Positions 20,321 to 22,368 of a DNA stretch of 22,368 nucleotides are shown here, in pieces. The position numbers and the translations under genes were made by a program. The notes under the pieces are model-generated. The model had not been told where the DNA came from, did not search any database, and worked only from the letters and a program-made list of their open reading frames with translations. How positions within the stretch are numbered: position 1 is the stretch's first letter; every line of letters starts with the position of its first letter. The stretch spans positions 1 to 22,368 of the forward strand of contig JAKOGH010000682.1 of NCBI GenBank assembly GCA_024811115.1. Reading direction: 5' to 3'. The stretch is from Terana coerulea. Lineage: Eukaryota; Basidiomycota; Agaricomycetes; Polyporales; Phanerochaetaceae.

Positions 20321-21363
20321 ATGCGGTATAGTATGTGCTGTTTAGTCGTTGCGCCTCCGAATCATCGCGCTGCAAATACCTGACTAGCACCTGCCTATGC
20401 CTACAGGGGACATACCCACGGCGCATGAAACCACTGTGAAAGCCTTTGCAGATGATCCGCTAAGGGCGTATATGATGGAGACGCCTGTGAGTCCCTGTTT
20501 TCACCTGTTCCTCGGGATTTACGTTGATAAGCGGTCGGCCAGGATAAAAGCAACGCAAAGTGGGTGAAGCTCGTCGGGCTAGTGCAAAGTTACGTGCGCT
20601 TCGCTAGGGCCGTATACAATCGCGCCTTGCACACAGTGAACGATGGAGCGGCGTATACGATCATAACGCTGTCAGTCGTCGTCACCATACTGTAGCCATG
20701 TAGACCTGTGGCTAATTTCGAATTTCCAGGGCGCCCAATAGCCAGACACGTCCCAGTCCGGTGGTTAAAATCGTGAACAAAATGTTCGACGCGGCTTCGG
20801 CGATATTGAGGCGGCTCTACTGGACCAGGCAGCAAGCAGAGGTCTGTTTCTCGCGAACGCAGCAGATAGCAAAGCAAGGGGTACTCACCGAGCACATGTT
20901 CAGCGTACCCAAGAGTTCTTTACCACCATTGGGGCGAGCTTAGAGAAGGCGTTCGGAGGCGAGCTCCCCGACATGTTAGAGCTCACTGCTCTTGCCACTG
21001 CACCGGCGAGCCAAGGACGGGGGTTTGGGTATGCCCTCGCGCGCGTTGTTACAATCCTCGTCAGTACACAACCAGCAGTATTAAAAGATACGATGAAACT
21101 CACTTATTTTCAACTTTAGGCAGATGAACAGGGCCGTGGGACCTATGTGATATCCAGCAACGCTATCAACCGCGGATTCTACGGCTCTCTGGGTTTCAAG
21201 GTCGCGGAGACCGTTCCGATTGGCAAAGACAATCCACAATGGACAGAAAAGCCTATCATGGTAGACATCGTAAGCACTTCGATAATTCGGGGGGGATGAG
21301 TGTGAGTACTTACCTTTGCTGATGCTGCTTTTGCAGATGTTCCGAGAGCCCAAGAGCGCCTAG
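20321..21363 (+). CDS. GNAT-family N-acetyltransferase, copy 1 (6 exons, one frameshift)
   Basis: Exons are 20321-20330, 20407-20486, 20543-20670, 20730-21059, 21120-21269 and 21337-21363, all GT..AG. It begins MRYRDIPTAHETTVKAFADD, typical of the first strand and helix of GNAT proteins. Motif A is clear in exon 4: LELTALATAPASQGRGFGYA, containing the acetyl-CoA-binding Q-G-R-G-F-G. The C-terminal half matches fungal GNATs: a TYVISSNAINRGFYGSLGFK helix-strand segment, then a GKDNPQW loop and VDIMFREPK end. A one-base shift at the A run 20767-20770 (one A short) is required. With it allowed, all phases close to about 241 aa. The substrate is unknown. The start is uncertain: the 10-nt first exon is supported mainly by the paralogue and the family start. 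No targeting signal is seen. Confidence 0.75.
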
Positions 21364-21904
21364 AAAACCCCAGAAAAACTCCGTTAGCGACATATTCCAA
21401 TGTGGCTATCTGGAATGGAACTCAGGCGAAAGCTGTTTGGGGGTGAGGTGCCTGGTGTAGTCTCTTCTGAGCAAGCCACAAGGATGAGAGATGTAGCGTA
21501 TCAGGGAAATGTGGCATACTAAGATGTACACCGTTCACTTCAGCCGATGGCGGGAGCAGGTATCGCGATACACCGACTGGAGGTCGCAAACTGTATTAAT
21601 TTCTGTTCGGATGGATGTTTGTTAGCCTTCTGCGCCTCTTTCCCGTTCCTTCTAGATGCAATGTGTTTGAGTACCCCAGCTCACAATTCCCAAAGGCAAG
21701 CATGCGTCAGGCGGCATCCTACCATGCTATAACCACCAAATAGAACTTCAACCCATGCTCTGTGATTTTACTCCGAGAGATATCCTGAGCGATTGGTACT
21801 GCGTTGAACCCCTAACGTATACCGAGCGTGCCTTGTCGATAGCGGAAGAGTCCGCAGGCTATCGTTGTGGCGTCAACGGTATTGATGCACCGATGGCTGT
21901 GGGC
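21364..21904. other. Intergenic between tandem GNAT copies
   Basis: No supported gene. The open frames at 21547-21732 and 21755-22081 lack motifs. Confidence 0.4.
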
Positions 21905-22251
21905 CAGTGGCTGCGCCGCAATGCACTAGCGATCTGCTGCACATGTGTGATGTATTGCAGACGCCGAAAGCATGGGCCTACAAATAGTCTGCACACGGTG
22001 TATGATGCCCTGGCACACAACACCCTGGAAGGCCTTGGCGGCAACCTGGACTTGAAGAGTGCCAGCTATCATAGACGATGAAGCTACCGTTCATTACGCT
22101 GGGCCGGGAGCCGAAATGTGCATCCAGAACGTCGCCACACTTCACAAGTAAATATTTGGATCAAGATTACGAAGAGAAGAAGGATTTGGGATACTCACTT
22201 GATGAGGTTATGTGCTTGACGGAGAGCCTGGAAGAGGTCGTCCCCAGGCTG
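21905..22251 (+). repeat. Upstream flank of GNAT copy 2
   Basis: This is the counterpart of 20035-20320, in the same order and orientation, offset by about 1.93 kb. It shows that the duplicated unit includes upstream sequence as well as the gene. Confidence 0.6.
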
Positions 22252-22368
22252 ATGCGGTATAGTACGCGCCGTTTGCTCGTCGCACCGAATCGCGCAGCAG
22301 ATATCTGACTAACACTTCCCAACGCCTACAGAGGACATACCGAGGGCGCATGACACCACTATGGAAGC
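22252..22368 (+). CDS. GNAT-family N-acetyltransferase, copy 2 (5' part only)
   Basis: Exon 1 (22252-22261) encodes MRY plus one base. The intron 22262-22331 has a GTACGC donor and a CTACAG acceptor, and exon 2 runs from 22332 to the window end. The joined start reads MRYKDIPRAHDTTME, a close paralogue of MRYRDIPTAHETTVK in copy 1, with intron position and phase conserved. The gene is cut by the window edge, so its integrity cannot be judged. As with copy 1, an upstream in-frame extension (SLEEVVPRL) exists and the true start is uncertain. Confidence 0.6.

Noticed and set aside
1..22368. CRISPR array, prophage, operon or biosynthetic gene cluster
   Set aside because: No regularly spaced direct repeats, phage genes, polycistronic layout or backbone biosynthetic enzymes are visible. 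The sequence is eukaryotic.

Overview
The window reads as nuclear DNA of a filamentous basidiomycete, probably an Agaricomycete. Genes are broken by many short GT..AG introns (about 44-65 bp), TATA boxes sit about 100 bp upstream of start codons, and the gene set (a CsbD-like stress protein, a cysteine-rich secreted protein, mitochondrial RNA polymerase, a Sur7/PalI membrane protein, a GNAT acetyltransferase) fits such a genome. There are no prokaryotic operons, rRNA genes or CRISPR arrays.

Layout. 1-1152: promoter and a three-exon gene for a small hydrophilic CsbD-like protein. 1153-3720: mostly non-coding, with a 166-bp TA-flanked MITE and a 665-bp hAT-like element with near-perfect 8-bp target-site duplications. 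3750-11545: a decayed tandem array of one cysteine-rich secreted-protein family. It holds a frameshifted first copy (3864-4760), a second copy reduced to its promoter and 3' flank (about 8891-8975), and a third, nearly intact copy (10384-11316). The copies are separated by paralogous spacer blocks (5220-6078 with 8459-8850, and 8980-9858 with 9859-10250). The first spacer is split by a 2.37-kb inverted-repeat transposon (6079-8450), and the second spacer preserves the matching empty site. 11798-16138, minus strand: the complete mitochondrial RNA polymerase gene RPO41 (8 exons), convergent with the secreted-protein gene. 16500-18070: a CACTA-like MITE and a 986-bp inverted-repeat element that contains a SINE-like segment with pol III A and B boxes. 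18603-19593: a six-exon Sur7/PalI four-TM protein gene with an 11-nt microexon. 20321-21363: a six-exon GNAT acetyltransferase gene. From about 21905 a second tandem copy starts and runs off the window.

The most striking global observation is that otherwise intact genes (RPO41, Sur7/PalI-like, GNAT, and probably the third secreted-protein copy) carry at least nine single-base frameshifts. Nearly all lie in or next to homopolymer runs. Once each is allowed for, every exon phase closes exactly. This points to homopolymer sequencing error in the assembly rather than gene death, although recent pseudogenization cannot be excluded from sequence alone. The first secreted-protein copy and the second copy's missing body look like true decay.

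I did not find a clearly new defence or biosynthetic system. The window is best described as a small secreted-protein tandem locus remodelled by transposons next to conserved housekeeping genes.
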